In this document: one piece after another, positions 35,123-44,283 of the stretch | Numbering within the stretch: position 1 is the stretch's first letter | Layout: every line of letters starts with the position of its first letter | Position numbers and translations under genes: made by a program | From: Phascolarctobacterium sp. | GTDB lineage: Bacteria; Bacillota; Negativicutes; Acidaminococcales; Acidaminococcaceae | Assembly: GCA_030523325.1 (NCBI GenBank) | Contig: JAUNIS010000016.1 | Span: 1-52,339 of the forward strand | Reading direction: 5' to 3' | DNA: 52,339 nt | The notes under the pieces: model-generated | Databases searched by the model: none | What the model was told of the DNA's origin: nothing | The model's input: only the letters and a program-made list of their open reading frames with translations

Positions 35123-37030
35123 TTAATCGATCATATTTTGTTTATAAGTATGATAAAGTTCTTTCAGTTCGGCAACTGTTGAAGCAATTTCTAATTGCAA
35201 ATCAGAGGCCTTGTCAAAATTGTCAGTTGCCAGCGCATTACGCATTGCTGTAAAGAGAGACAACTCATCAAAGGAATCCTTAGCCAGTCTTACGCGGAGA
35301 TTGTTAATCTTTCTCCAGGTAGCCAAATCGCAGTCGGTACAGGTTTCTGCGTCATGCAGCTTCTTGGCATTAACAACAAGTTCATAATTTTCATGCAGGA
35401 ATCTGGTGATGATTTCTGTTTTCCAGCGAATGAGTGCGCCTTGCTTGAAGCTTTCAAAATATTCTCTCTTGAAAATGCCGCCAGCTGTAAGAGCAGCCAT
35501 CTTTTCAGGATATTTGTCAAAGGCTTGGAAGTTTTCCCAAACGGTTGCGGGCGGGGCACTAAACAGTCTATTGCGCTCTTCTGGAGTAAAATCTTCAAAA
35601 ACATCTTCTTCGGTACGATATTGACGGTCTTTTTCCAGATAAAAGCCTTCTTCCCCAGCCTTCTTGGATATTTCTTTTTCCAAAGCTTTAAGGTCAAGAC
35701 CGGAACGAACTGTTGCCTTAATACCATCCAGGCAACTTAAATAGAAAGCAGCTACTGCTAAATAAGTATTAGTGAACGGATTAGGAGAACGCATTTCTAC
35801 GCGAGTAGCTTTATCGTTACCGATATCGCGAATAAGACCCGCCAAGATAGTTCTATTACGAGAAGGTATATTCGGAGCATGACCAAGGCTAGTTACGATA
35901 CAAACAGGAGCCTCAAAACCAGGTTTCAAACGATTCAAAGAATCGAGGGTGCAGGAAATGATGGGATTAGTAACTTCGTAGTTTTTCAAAAGTCCCATAA
36001 GTGCACCAAAGCCTACTGCTGACAAGTAATCCTTTTGCATATCTTTAGGTGAAAAAAGATTTACAAATTTACCATTTTTTAAAATGGCACCGATACCTAC
36101 GTGAACGTGTTCGCCACTGCCAGCTACACCAGGAATCGGTTTAGCAAGGAAGGATACTTCCAAACCATGTTTACGAAAAATTTCTTTAACTATGGTACGA
36201 GCTAAAACCTCGTTATCGGAAGGTTGAACACCGGAAGCAAATTTCCAGTCAACTTCGAGTTGTTCCATAACGTGGAGCATATGACCTTGTGAATCGATTT
36301 GACCTTTAACACCGCCGCATTCCTTATGCCCCATCTCAGGTTCCAAGCCGTAAAGATCCATAGCCTCAACAGTTTCTTCCAAAGCAGTACGAACATTACC
36401 ACGAGTACGTTGCCAATATTGTTCTTGCATGATTTGAGAAGAGGAAAGCGCTTCAACGGAAGCATTTTCCATAGGAGTCTTAACCCAGAACTCTAATTCA
36501 GTTGCATTCGTAAAAACAATCTTTTTTATTTCGTTTAAGTCGATATGTTCAAGACCTGCAACATTAGGATATTCTTTGAAAAGTGCCAACATTTCTTTTT
36601 CAACATAATCCAAAGTATTTTTTAAAATGGAGCGAGAGCATACCATTTGGTTATTATGAACGAGGAAACAAGGAATACGCAAGGTACCAACCATGCGACC
36701 GGTCTCTTCATCAAAATGTTCGTAGTTATAATCGACAAACCAATTAACATCGCGGTCGGTTTTCATATCGACACGTGCATCGTTAAGAGTAGCAATGCCA
36801 GTCAAAACTACGGAAGAACCGTCTGTTTGAGCTGCACTGCCATTCAAAAATGCGTCCATATCATCCAAGAATGCTTTTACAGGAATTTTTTCGTCGGTGT
36901 CATTGCCTGCGAAGTCAATACCCATCAGAGAAACAAATTTAATCTCGCTGTGGGCTAAAAGCAAATCTTTTAAATCTTGTTCATTTTGTTGCTCAGGTTT
37001 AATTACATATAACAAATCTTTTTTGTTCAT
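35123..37030 (-). CDS. Glutamine synthetase, long form
   Basis: 635 residues from the ATG at 37030. The frame is open for 39 more codons, but that stretch crosses the leader. The beta-grasp region holds KFVSLMGIDFAGNDTDEKIPV (written here as two parts: KFVSLMGIDF and DEKIPV, about 30-52). Catalytic blocks are GSGEHVHVG, NRLKPGFEAP, NRTILAG and RVEMRSPNP. A C-terminal helical extension of about 170 residues makes it longer than the 440-470 residue GlnA type and closer to the size of the GSIII group. It makes glutamine from glutamate, ammonia and ATP. Expression appears attenuator controlled, and the ribosome site is unusually far from the ATG. Confidence 0.9.
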   Translation of the reverse strand: MNKKDLLYVIKPEQQNEQDLKDLLLAHSEIKFVSLMGIDFAGNDTDEKIPVKAFLDDMDAFLNGSAAQTDGSSVVLTGIATLNDARVDMKTDRDVNWFVDYNYEHFDEETGRMVGTLRIPCFLVHNNQMVCSRSILKNTLDYVEKEMLALFKEYPNVAGLEHIDLNEIKKIVFTNATELEFWVKTPMENASVEALSSSQIMQEQYWQRTRGNVRTALEETVEAMDLYGLEPEMGHKECGGVKGQIDSQGHMLHVMEQLEVDWKFASGVQPSDNEVLARTIVKEIFRKHGLEVSFLAKPIPGVAGSGEHVHVGIGAILKNGKFVNLFSPKDMQKDYLSAVGFGALMGLLKNYEVTNPIISCTLDSLNRLKPGFEAPVCIVTSLGHAPNIPSRNRTILAGLIRDIGNDKATRVEMRSPNPFTNTYLAVAAFYLSCLDGIKATVRSGLDLKALEKEISKKAGEEGFYLEKDRQYRTEEDVFEDFTPEERNRLFSAPPATVWENFQAFDKYPEKMAALTAGGIFKREYFESFKQGALIRWKTEIITRFLHENYELVVNAKKLHDAETCTDCDLATWRKINNLRVRLAKDSFDELSLFTAMRNALATDNFDKASDLQLEIASTVAELKELYHTYKQNMID

Positions 37031-37038
37031 GATGTTTT

Positions 37039-37061
37039 GCAGTATTATAACTGCTCTCCTT
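37039..37061 (-). promoter_or_regulatory. Ribosome binding site set apart by a hairpin (glutamine synthetase)
   Basis: AAGGAG at 37056-37061 lies 25 nt before the ATG. The gap contains a 5-bp hairpin, GCAGT...ACTGC (37039-37054), which if folded brings the site to about 9 nt. An alternative is that TATAAT inside this segment is a promoter giving a near-leaderless transcript. Confidence 0.5.
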
Positions 37062-37118
37062 TCGCTATACTCCCATATTCCAAAGTTCCCTAATACTTTT
37101 AGAATACTTAATAATGGC

Positions 37119-37168
37119 AAACAAAAAGACTTTTCCAAACGGGACATAAAAATCCCACGAAAAAGTCC
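37119..37168 (-). terminator. Attenuator-like terminator in the glutamine synthetase leader
   Basis: Minus strand hairpin with arms around 37159-37168 and 37127-37137, an inner GGGA/TCCC stem (37141-37156 region), then TTTTTGTTTG. It lies between promoter and gene, so transcription must pass it. Confidence 0.7.
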
Positions 37169-37182
37169 TCGTTGACATTTTA

Positions 37183-37211
37183 ATTATACCAAATAAAAAT
37201 GTTTAAAGCAA
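37183..37211 (-). promoter_or_regulatory. Glutamine synthetase promoter
   Basis: Minus strand: TTGCTT at 37206-37211, 17 bp, TATAAT at 37183-37188. The leader is about 145 nt. Confidence 0.8.
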
Positions 37212-37246
37212 TTAACAATTATTAATTCTGCATATTTATTTATAAA

Positions 37247-38293
37247 TTAAGTTAAAAGCTTCACCAAAATTTCCTCCAGGAGCTCGAAATCTCGGCCGCC
37301 CTTTCTGAGGCCCTTATTTAAATCACCAATCGCCATAAGGGCGTTAAGCAATGCCTCATCAGAAAATTTTCTGCACTGCTGCATTGTCATCTTAACCACA
37401 AAGGGATGAAGCTTGAGCTCTGCAGCAATGTTTTTTTGGTCGTAGCCTTGCTTCGCTAATTCTTTTATGCGTAGCATTTTTCTGAGCTGCGCTTGCACGC
37501 CACCACAAAGAAGCAGGATATGTTTGCCTTTCTTTTTCTCATCGGCCAAGAGCGTTAAGGCTTCCACTAATTTTTTATCAGCAATAAAATTATTCAAAGC
37601 ATAATATGCTGCTTCAGGCAGTGCGGAAAAAATTGTTTCTACGTCATGCTTGGACCATTTTTTGCGTTCACCTGCGTAAACCGCAAGCTTGGTAATTTCC
37701 TGCGTCAAAAGGGCAAGAGGTGCCTCATCAGTAGCTGCAAGATAATCCATAATAGCAGGAATTGCATCGTAATCAAAGCGTCCGCCTAGTTCTTCAGCCT
37801 TGGCGTTAAGCCAAGGAGCTATATCTCGAACTTTAATGCTTTCGCAATTGGTAATCAATGCGTGCTCCTTCAAACTCTTGAAAAGCTTCATGCGTTTATC
37901 CATACTCTGTGCCAGAATAAGAATCGTGCAGTAATCCGGCACATCGCTTAAAATTTTCGCAAGCTCGTCAAGCTGTTTCTTTTTTGCCTCGCTAACCTTG
38001 TACTTATCAATCTTCCACAGCTTTTCGTCACGCAAAATCACAAGACTTAAACCGGAAAAGAAAGGATAAGTGTTAATTACGGCTTCTAGCTCGCTCAGGT
38101 TTGTATCCTTCTCAAAATAATTTATTTCTCTGTCCTCACTGGCTATGCCATCAAAAACATAGTCGGGAATGTACTTAGTAATTTCGCTGCGATAATAATT
38201 TTCATTGCCTATGGCAAGGATGATACGAGGACTACCAGGTAATTCTTTATGTTGTTTAAGACGTTGGATTAAATCCTCAGGCTTGATTTCCAT
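37247..38293 (-). CDS. holA: DNA polymerase III subunit delta
   Basis: 348 residues. N-terminal RecA-like/AAA+ domain with the family start RIILAIGNENYYRSE and FFSGLSLVILRDEKLWK; a middle helical lid and a C-terminal collar domain with GKHILLLCGGVQAQLRKMLRIKEL (shown as GKHILLLCGG and RKMLRIKEL). Delta opens the beta clamp within the clamp loader. It follows comEC by 22 bp, the usual Firmicute order comEA-comEC-holA. AGGAG precedes the ATG. Confidence 0.93.
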   Translation of the reverse strand: MEIKPEDLIQRLKQHKELPGSPRIILAIGNENYYRSEITKYIPDYVFDGIASEDREINYFEKDTNLSELEAVINTYPFFSGLSLVILRDEKLWKIDKYKVSEAKKKQLDELAKILSDVPDYCTILILAQSMDKRMKLFKSLKEHALITNCESIKVRDIAPWLNAKAEELGGRFDYDAIPAIMDYLAATDEAPLALLTQEITKLAVYAGERKKWSKHDVETIFSALPEAAYYALNNFIADKKLVEALTLLADEKKKGKHILLLCGGVQAQLRKMLRIKELAKQGYDQKNIAAELKLHPFVVKMTMQQCRKFSDEALLNALMAIGDLNKGLRKGGRDFELLEEILVKLLT

Positions 38294-38315
38294 GACAAAC
38301 TCCTAAAAACAAAAT

Positions 38316-40607
38316 TTAATTAACTAACTTTTTATCATTAACATAAGTGTACCATTTAATTTTTCCATCGTCAAAAGTAATCTTGATGCAACCCTCTTGG
38401 TCCGTACGCAAAATTTTGCTATTAATTGAGTGCAAATTGTTTAAAACATTTTTATGTGGATGACCATACATATTATTTCTGCCCACACTGACAATACTTA
38501 AAGCTGGTTCTACGCGAGAAATAAATGCTAAAGTGGAAGATGATTTTGAACCGTGATGCGCGACCTTTAGCACATCAGCCTTGGGATTCGCAATAAAATC
38601 ATTTTCTCTGCTTGCATCCATATCACCCGTAAAAAGGATGCTCTTGCCTCCGTAACTAATTTTGGCAACCGTACTTGCCTCATTAGCCTTAGAGTCAAAG
38701 GTGCCTGCTCCAAGAATTTCTATTTTCGTATTGTCAATTGTAAATTCCATTCCGTCCTTAGCCACAAATTTTTTCGCCTTATTTTCCTTACAAAGCTGAT
38801 AAATTTCCCAAGAAGATTCTGTAACCTTTTGCCTAGGCAAAATGATAGTGTCAACCTTGACGTTGCGCAGAAGACCTCTAAGGCCACCTACATGGTCATT
38901 ATCGTAGTGACTGAGCATGAGATAATCTATTTGTTTCTTGCCTATAGATCGTAAAAAGGGAGCAAGAATATTTGCGCCCGTATCATAATTTTTTAGACCT
39001 CCCGTATCCACAACAATTACCTTGCGCCAGGGAGTTACGATAGCAGCACAATCCCCCTGACCCACGTCGAGAAAATAAACAGCAAAAGGACGAATCCAGA
39101 GATTGGACCATATATAAGCAACAAGCAAGCCTAAAGACAAAACCTTGATAGAAATATTTCTTTCCTTATTATGCAAATTCTTAATGAATTCGTCATCCAT
39201 CCAAAGGATTAGCAGGGCATAGTAAACCCCATAGCTCCAAGCAGGCATGCTGGCGATAGCTATGGTACTGAAAGGTAAATTTCTCAAAAGCTCTGCCTGA
39301 AGCAAAACCTGCTCCAAAAAGAAACTGCTTAATTTTAAAATACTCTGCACATGCAGTGCATACCAAAGGTTTAAGCCAACCAAAGCGAGAAGGGCTGCTA
39401 ATTCTAGCAATGGTAAAAAGAAAATATTGCTAATTAAAGAAATGACAGAAATCTGATGGAAGGCTTGAATGACTATGGGCAGAGTAATGATTTGCACGGA
39501 CAAGGTTACACTCAAAGCCTCAGCAAGGAGCTCTGGTAAAATGAAGATAAGTCTTGCCTTAAGCTTTGGCAATAAATAGATTAACCCTGCGCTTGCTCCA
39601 AAGGATAATTGAAATCCTGTGTCAAGAAGCCAAACTGGTTTATATAAAAGGAGGAACAAGCCGGCAAGTCCGAGCAATCTTCCTCGTTCTACGCCACCTC
39701 CTCCATATAAAACAATGCTCGACATTAAAAGTGCACGCAAAACAGGTGCCTTCAAGCCGCAGAACATAGCATAGGTGCTAAGGTAAGCTAATACTATAAT
39801 TTTTTGCAAATAGCTTGGCAAGGGTTTTAGTAAGGTTAAAAGAAGCCCAGCTAGTAAAACTAGGTGAGTACCCGAGACACTAAGCAAATGACTTATTCCG
39901 TTATCTGCAAAAATTTCTCGGCTCTCATCGTCTAAGCCACTGCCGCCAAGCAACATACCGCCGAGGAGATTGCTTAGCTTGGTAGGTAAATTTTCTGCCA
40001 AGGTTTGGCGAATACTTATGTTGATAAGCGCAAGCCTTGTCAGTAAGCTTGTATTGTCTTTAACATGGATGAGTCGTGCGCTGGCAAGCCTTGCGCCAAT
40101 ACCCTGGACTCTGTAATATGTTTTGCTGTCAAAGGAGCCTGGATTACGAAAGCCCACTTGCTTGCGCAGCTTGCCGACTAAAAGTACTTCTTTGCCCTGA
40201 AGAATTTTTGCTTCATTAATGTTCACGCGAATTTTTTTATGGTAGCTCAGTGTCGTGCCGTTTACTTCTAGCTTCTTTACATCAAGCACGAAGCTTTGCA
40301 AGCCATCTTTTTCTTTCCAAGAGAGTGAATCCACCGTACCACTTACGATGACTTGCTTGCCTAAATAATCCTGTAGTTCTTCCTGAGCGCTTGTGCCAAA
40401 GCGCAGCCCGTTCCATAAACCGAAGGTAAACATGGCTAAGCACAAGCTGAAAGCAAGTATGCTTCGAAACTTTTTTGATAATATGGACAAGGCAAAGCAA
40501 AGAGCTAACAATAAAATGAAATGTCGAAATGCATAGAAATTGCCCAAAAATAAACCAATATAGTCACCAAGAAAAAATAAAAGTAAAGAAAAAATAAATG
40601 ATGTCAT
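38316..40607 (-). CDS. comEC: DNA uptake channel ComEC/Rec2
   Basis: 763 residues, full length. N-terminal membrane segments and an OB-like region (about 80-165), the competence domain with about eight helices including LLSVSGTHLVLLAGLLL, then a C-terminal metallo-beta-lactamase domain from about 510 with YFLDVGQGDCAAI, LSHYDNDHVGGL and FTGDMDASREN. ComEC moves single-stranded DNA across the inner membrane; the C-terminal domain is thought to degrade the other strand. Its ATG overlaps the comEA stop (ATGA). Confidence 0.95.
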   Translation of the reverse strand: MTSFIFSLLLFFLGDYIGLFLGNFYAFRHFILLLALCFALSILSKKFRSILAFSLCLAMFTFGLWNGLRFGTSAQEELQDYLGKQVIVSGTVDSLSWKEKDGLQSFVLDVKKLEVNGTTLSYHKKIRVNINEAKILQGKEVLLVGKLRKQVGFRNPGSFDSKTYYRVQGIGARLASARLIHVKDNTSLLTRLALINISIRQTLAENLPTKLSNLLGGMLLGGSGLDDESREIFADNGISHLLSVSGTHLVLLAGLLLTLLKPLPSYLQKIIVLAYLSTYAMFCGLKAPVLRALLMSSIVLYGGGGVERGRLLGLAGLFLLLYKPVWLLDTGFQLSFGASAGLIYLLPKLKARLIFILPELLAEALSVTLSVQIITLPIVIQAFHQISVISLISNIFFLPLLELAALLALVGLNLWYALHVQSILKLSSFFLEQVLLQAELLRNLPFSTIAIASMPAWSYGVYYALLILWMDDEFIKNLHNKERNISIKVLSLGLLVAYIWSNLWIRPFAVYFLDVGQGDCAAIVTPWRKVIVVDTGGLKNYDTGANILAPFLRSIGKKQIDYLMLSHYDNDHVGGLRGLLRNVKVDTIILPRQKVTESSWEIYQLCKENKAKKFVAKDGMEFTIDNTKIEILGAGTFDSKANEASTVAKISYGGKSILFTGDMDASRENDFIANPKADVLKVAHHGSKSSSTLAFISRVEPALSIVSVGRNNMYGHPHKNVLNNLHSINSKILRTDQEGCIKITFDDGKIKWYTYVNDKKLVN

Positions 40608-41227
40608 TCTATCTTCACATACTCCCTAACACGATTTAATTTAGCTTTGCCAATGCCTTTGATTTTTAGCAAATCGTCTACGGAAGTAAATTTTTGCTGC
40701 TCCCTGGCATGAATTATTCTTTGAGCCATAGCCGGCCCAATGCCAGGGAGCTGCTCAAGTTCCGCAGCCGACGCACTGTTGATATTAACGACACTTACAT
40801 TTTGTTGCTTGATTTTAGTCGACTCTTGAGCCATTGTTTTATTTGTTGAACCAGTTTTACCGTTCTCCGTGTTCTTAGAAGCTTTGTTTAACTTTTTTGT
40901 TGGCACATTTACCTGCACACCGTCCTTCAGTTTGCGAGCAAGATTAACTTTTTCTAAATCGGCAAGCTCTGTAAAACCACCAGCCGCATTAATTGCATCA
41001 TCCGCTCGTGAATCAACGAAAACATCATAAAGGCCCGGCTTTTTCACTGCCCCAGAAACGTAAATGCGGATGGTGGTTTTTCTATGAGCTGCTTGCACTT
41101 CTTCCGTTAGCATAGCTCCTTGTGATTTCTCCGTATTATCGTCTGTTAAATTCGCCAAAAAACTCGTAACTAAACATCCACAAATTAACAGAACAAGCAT
41201 CAAGATTTTTTTCTGCGTATTATTCAT
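40604..41227 (-). CDS. comEA: Competence DNA receptor ComEA
   Basis: 207 residues from the ATG at 41227; the GTG at 41236 abuts its own ribosome site and is less likely. An N-terminal membrane anchor (about 7-24), a SLBB domain (about 48-105, IRIYVSGAVKKPGLY), a Lys/Thr/Gln-rich linker and a C-terminal double helix-hairpin-helix (about 145-207, LPGIGPAMAQRII and IKGIGKAKLNRV) that binds double-stranded DNA without sequence preference. It passes DNA to ComEC, encoded next. Confidence 0.95.
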   Translation of the reverse strand: MNNTQKKILMLVLLICGCLVTSFLANLTDDNTEKSQGAMLTEEVQAAHRKTTIRIYVSGAVKKPGLYDVFVDSRADDAINAAGGFTELADLEKVNLARKLKDGVQVNVPTKKLNKASKNTENGKTGSTNKTMAQESTKIKQQNVSVVNINSASAAELEQLPGIGPAMAQRIIHAREQQKFTSVDDLLKIKGIGKAKLNRVREYVKIE

Positions 41228-41248
41228 CAGCCTCACCCTTCTTGTGCA

Positions 41249-41286
41249 ATAAAAAAAAGAGCTGCACGAAATACATCATGCAGCTC
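41249..41286 (-). terminator. leuS terminator
   Basis: 8-bp GC-rich stem (41259-41266 with 41279-41286), then eight T on the minus strand. It ends only about 24 bp before the comEA start. Confidence 0.9.
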
Positions 41287-41317
41287 ATATTTTTATGTCT
41301 TATCAGCTTATGCTTAA

Positions 41318-43804
41318 TTATTTGGCAACAACATTAACAAGACGACCAGGAACACAAATTACTTTACGAATGGTTGCAGCGCCAACGGCATTTTTTACGC
41401 CTGCATCATTCAAAGCAATTTGTTCAAGTTCTTCTTTAGTTGCAGCAGCGGGTACTACGAGACGGCCGCGAACTTTACCGTTAACTTGCAGTACGATTTC
41501 TACATTATCAACCTTGAGAGCTTCTTCATCATAAGAAGGCCATACTTGATCATGTACGGAAGATTCTGCGTCAAAGACGCCCTTCCAAATTTCTTCGGTG
41601 ATATGAGGAACGAAGGGAGCTAACATTTTTACGAGAGTGGAGAGAGCTTCGTAAACAAGGCCAGCGTTAAATGCTTTCTTAGCTTCATAAGCATAGAGAC
41701 CATTAACAAGTTCCATCATAGCGGAAATTGCGGTATTGAAATTGAAACGAGTATCAATATCGCTAGTAACCTTTTTAATAGTGCTGTGAAGCAGACGACG
41801 GAGATCTTTATCTGCTTCGGTAAGAGTAGCAACATCGTAAGAAGTTACTTTTTCTTCCAATACGGATTGGAATGAGTAAACAATACGCCATACGCGGTTC
41901 AGGAAACGGAAGGAACCTTCAACACCAGTATCGGACCAATCCAGTTCTCTTTCAGGAGGAGCAGCGAAGAGGATGAAGAGACGAGCTGTGTCAGCGCCGT
42001 ATTTTTCCAGAATCTCTTCGGGGGATACGACGTTGCCAAGGGATTTACTCATCTTTGCACCATCTTTAATTACCATGCCTTGAGTCAACAAATTGGAGAA
42101 AGGTTCGTCGTAATCAACAAGGCCGGCATCACGTAATACCTTCAGGAAGAAACGGCTATAGAGCAAGTGGAGAATTGCATGCTCAATACCGCCGATGTAT
42201 TGGTCAACAGGACCCCAATACATATTCGCATCTTTATCGAAGCATTTTTCAGCGTTCTTAGGATCGGTGTAACGGAGATAATACCAAGAGGAACACAGGA
42301 AGGTGTCCATGGTATCGGTTTCACGAATGGAATCGGCACCACATTTCGGACATTTGCAATGCATAAATTCTTCGCTAGTTGCCAGAGGAGATTTAGCACC
42401 AGCAGTGAAGCTTACATCCTCAGGAAGACGAACAGGCAGGTCTTCTTCAGGAACGAGAACCTCGCCACAGTTCGGACAATAAATTACAGGAATGGGAGCT
42501 CCCCAATAACGTTGACGGCTAATGAGCCAGTCGCGAAGACGATAATTAACTGTGCGTTTACCAAAGCCAAGCTTTTCTGCTTCCAAGCTGATTGCTTTCA
42601 AAGCTTCATGCATTTCCATGCCGGTAAATTTACCGGAGTTAACAACCATACCAGATTTTTCTTCATAAGCATGGTCCATCTCTTCTAATTTAAGTTCTTG
42701 ACCAATAGGGCAAAGAGTTACAATTTTTTCGATGCCGTATTTAGTTGCGAACATCCAGTCACGTTGGTCTCCGGTAGGCACGCCCATTACTGCGCCAGTG
42801 CCATAATCATAAAGAACATAGTTGGTGATCCACATTTCAACCTTACGACCGGTAAAGGGGTTCACGCAATCAATGCCGGTGTACATGCCTTCTTTTTCAG
42901 ATTCGGAAGAAGTTCTTTCGATATCGCTTTGGTTACGAACCTTATCACAGAAAGCTTTGATCTCTTCGGCACGAGGATTATTAGCGCAAATTTTTTCTAC
43001 CAACGGATGTTCAGGAGGCAAAGCCATAAAGGTTACACCAAAAGCCGTGTCCGCACGAGTGGTATAAACAACAACTTCATCATTGAGAGCAGGAATTTGG
43101 AAAGTGAGTTCTAAACCTTCGCTACGACCGATCCAATTGCGTTGCATGGTTTTTACACGTTCGGGCCAGCCTTCGAGCAGGTCGAGATCTTTCAAAAGTT
43201 CTTCAGCATAATCGGTAATCTTAAAGAACCATTGGCTTAAATTTTTCTTGCGAACGTCATTGTCGCAACGCCAACATTTGCCGTCGATAACTTGTTCATT
43301 AGCAAGAACTGTATTACAAGTATCGCACCAGTTAACAGCAGATTCTTTTTTAACAGCAAGACCACGTTTGTAGAAAAGCTCGAAGAACCATTCAGTCCAT
43401 TTGTAGTAATCTTCCTTACAGGTGGTAACCTCGCGGTCCCAGTCATAAGAAAGACCGAGAGACTTTTGTTGACGAGTCATATTAGCAATGTTATCCAAGG
43501 TCCAGGTCTTCGGAGGAATGCCACGTTTAATAGCAGCATTTTCTGCCGGCATACCAAAAGAATCCCAGCCCATAGGATGAAGAACATTGAAGCCCTTCAT
43601 AGTACGGAAACGAGCAACTACGTCGCCGATAGAATAATTACGTACGTGACCCATATGAAGATTGCCAGAAGGATACGGGAACATTTCCAGCACGTATGAT
43701 TTAGGTTTTGTTTTGTCAATTTCTACTTTAAAGGTTTTGTTTTCTTCCCAATATTTTTGCCACTTAGACTCAATATCATGGGGAGCATATTTTTCTTGAA
43801 GCAT
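41318..43804 (-). CDS. leuS: Leucyl-tRNA synthetase
   Basis: 828 residues. Class I HIGH motif is HMGH (50-53), zinc-ribbon-like Cys sets follow (CDTCN...CWRCDN and CPNCG...CKCPKCG), the CP1 editing domain has the [20 protein letters not shown] region (written: TTRADTAFG), and KMSKS lies in AKMSKSLGN. It charges tRNA(Leu) and clears mischarged Ile/Val analogues. Controlled by an upstream T-box. AGGAGG precedes the ATG. Confidence 0.97.
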   Translation of the reverse strand: MLQEKYAPHDIESKWQKYWEENKTFKVEIDKTKPKSYVLEMFPYPSGNLHMGHVRNYSIGDVVARFRTMKGFNVLHPMGWDSFGMPAENAAIKRGIPPKTWTLDNIANMTRQQKSLGLSYDWDREVTTCKEDYYKWTEWFFELFYKRGLAVKKESAVNWCDTCNTVLANEQVIDGKCWRCDNDVRKKNLSQWFFKITDYAEELLKDLDLLEGWPERVKTMQRNWIGRSEGLELTFQIPALNDEVVVYTTRADTAFGVTFMALPPEHPLVEKICANNPRAEEIKAFCDKVRNQSDIERTSSESEKEGMYTGIDCVNPFTGRKVEMWITNYVLYDYGTGAVMGVPTGDQRDWMFATKYGIEKIVTLCPIGQELKLEEMDHAYEEKSGMVVNSGKFTGMEMHEALKAISLEAEKLGFGKRTVNYRLRDWLISRQRYWGAPIPVIYCPNCGEVLVPEEDLPVRLPEDVSFTAGAKSPLATSEEFMHCKCPKCGADSIRETDTMDTFLCSSWYYLRYTDPKNAEKCFDKDANMYWGPVDQYIGGIEHAILHLLYSRFFLKVLRDAGLVDYDEPFSNLLTQGMVIKDGAKMSKSLGNVVSPEEILEKYGADTARLFILFAAPPERELDWSDTGVEGSFRFLNRVWRIVYSFQSVLEEKVTSYDVATLTEADKDLRRLLHSTIKKVTSDIDTRFNFNTAISAMMELVNGLYAYEAKKAFNAGLVYEALSTLVKMLAPFVPHITEEIWKGVFDAESSVHDQVWPSYDEEALKVDNVEIVLQVNGKVRGRLVVPAAATKEELEQIALNDAGVKNAVGAATIRKVICVPGRLVNVVAK

Positions 43805-43823
43805 CTCTTTTCCTCCTAAAAAT

Positions 43824-44062
43824 ATAAAACCCTGACCTTATGTAAAGGTCAGGGACGAAGTCAGTTTCGCGGTACCACCCTGATTGTTGCTGATGCAACC
43901 ACTTAATTTGCTCTGACGCGGCTTCACGTCCACACATTTCCTTGCGGCTTCTTCACGGTGAGTTCTGTCGAAAAAATTTACAGGCTTGCATCAACCGCCT
44001 GCTTTCTGATAAATATTTTCAGCATACTATTCCGCTTCACAGAATTTAATTATAAAATTTAC
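43824..44062 (-). promoter_or_regulatory. T-box leader of leuS
   Basis: The minus strand holds AGGGTGGTACCGCG (43868-43881), then a terminator with a 10-bp stem (43830-43839 with 43845-43854) and TTTTATATTTTT. Upstream sequence has the length of Stem I plus linker. The leucine specifier codon was not assigned. Confidence 0.93.
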
Positions 44063-44068
44063 CATACA

Positions 44069-44097
44069 ATTATATACTACGTACTAATATAAGTCAA
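44069..44097 (-). promoter_or_regulatory. leuS promoter
   Basis: Minus strand: TTGACT at 44092-44097, 17 bp, TATAAT at 44069-44074. Confidence 0.85.
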
Positions 44098-44211
44098 TTG
44101 TATTGAAAAAAATAGTCACATATTTTACATTTTGGCTCCAAAAATTAGTTTCGTTTTTAGTGTATACAATATATTCAAAGTTTATGTATAGCACTATATT
44201 TTTCCTTGTGT

Positions 44212-44217
44212 TATAAT
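44212..44217 (+). promoter_or_regulatory. Aminotransferase promoter, extended -10
   Basis: Plus strand TGTTATAAT; no clear -35. About 65 nt of leader follow. Confidence 0.6.
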
Positions 44218-44229
44218 CAATTTGTTAGC

Positions 44230-44265
44230 AAATAAAGTTTCTTTTAGGAAACTGATTTATTTTTG
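44230..44265 (+). other. Leader hairpin before the aminotransferase gene
   Basis: AGTTTC/GAAACT stem (about 44236-44252) with A/T-rich flanking arms, followed by ATTTATTTTTG, ending just before the AAAGGAG ribosome site. It resembles a weak terminator; a regulatory role is not shown. Confidence 0.35.
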
Positions 44266-44283
44266 TAAAAAGGAGTAATTGTA

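Noticed and set aside
37031..37147. N-terminal extension of glutamine synthetase by 39 residues
   Set aside because: It spans the attenuator hairpin and lacks a ribosome site; the residues do not resemble the family.
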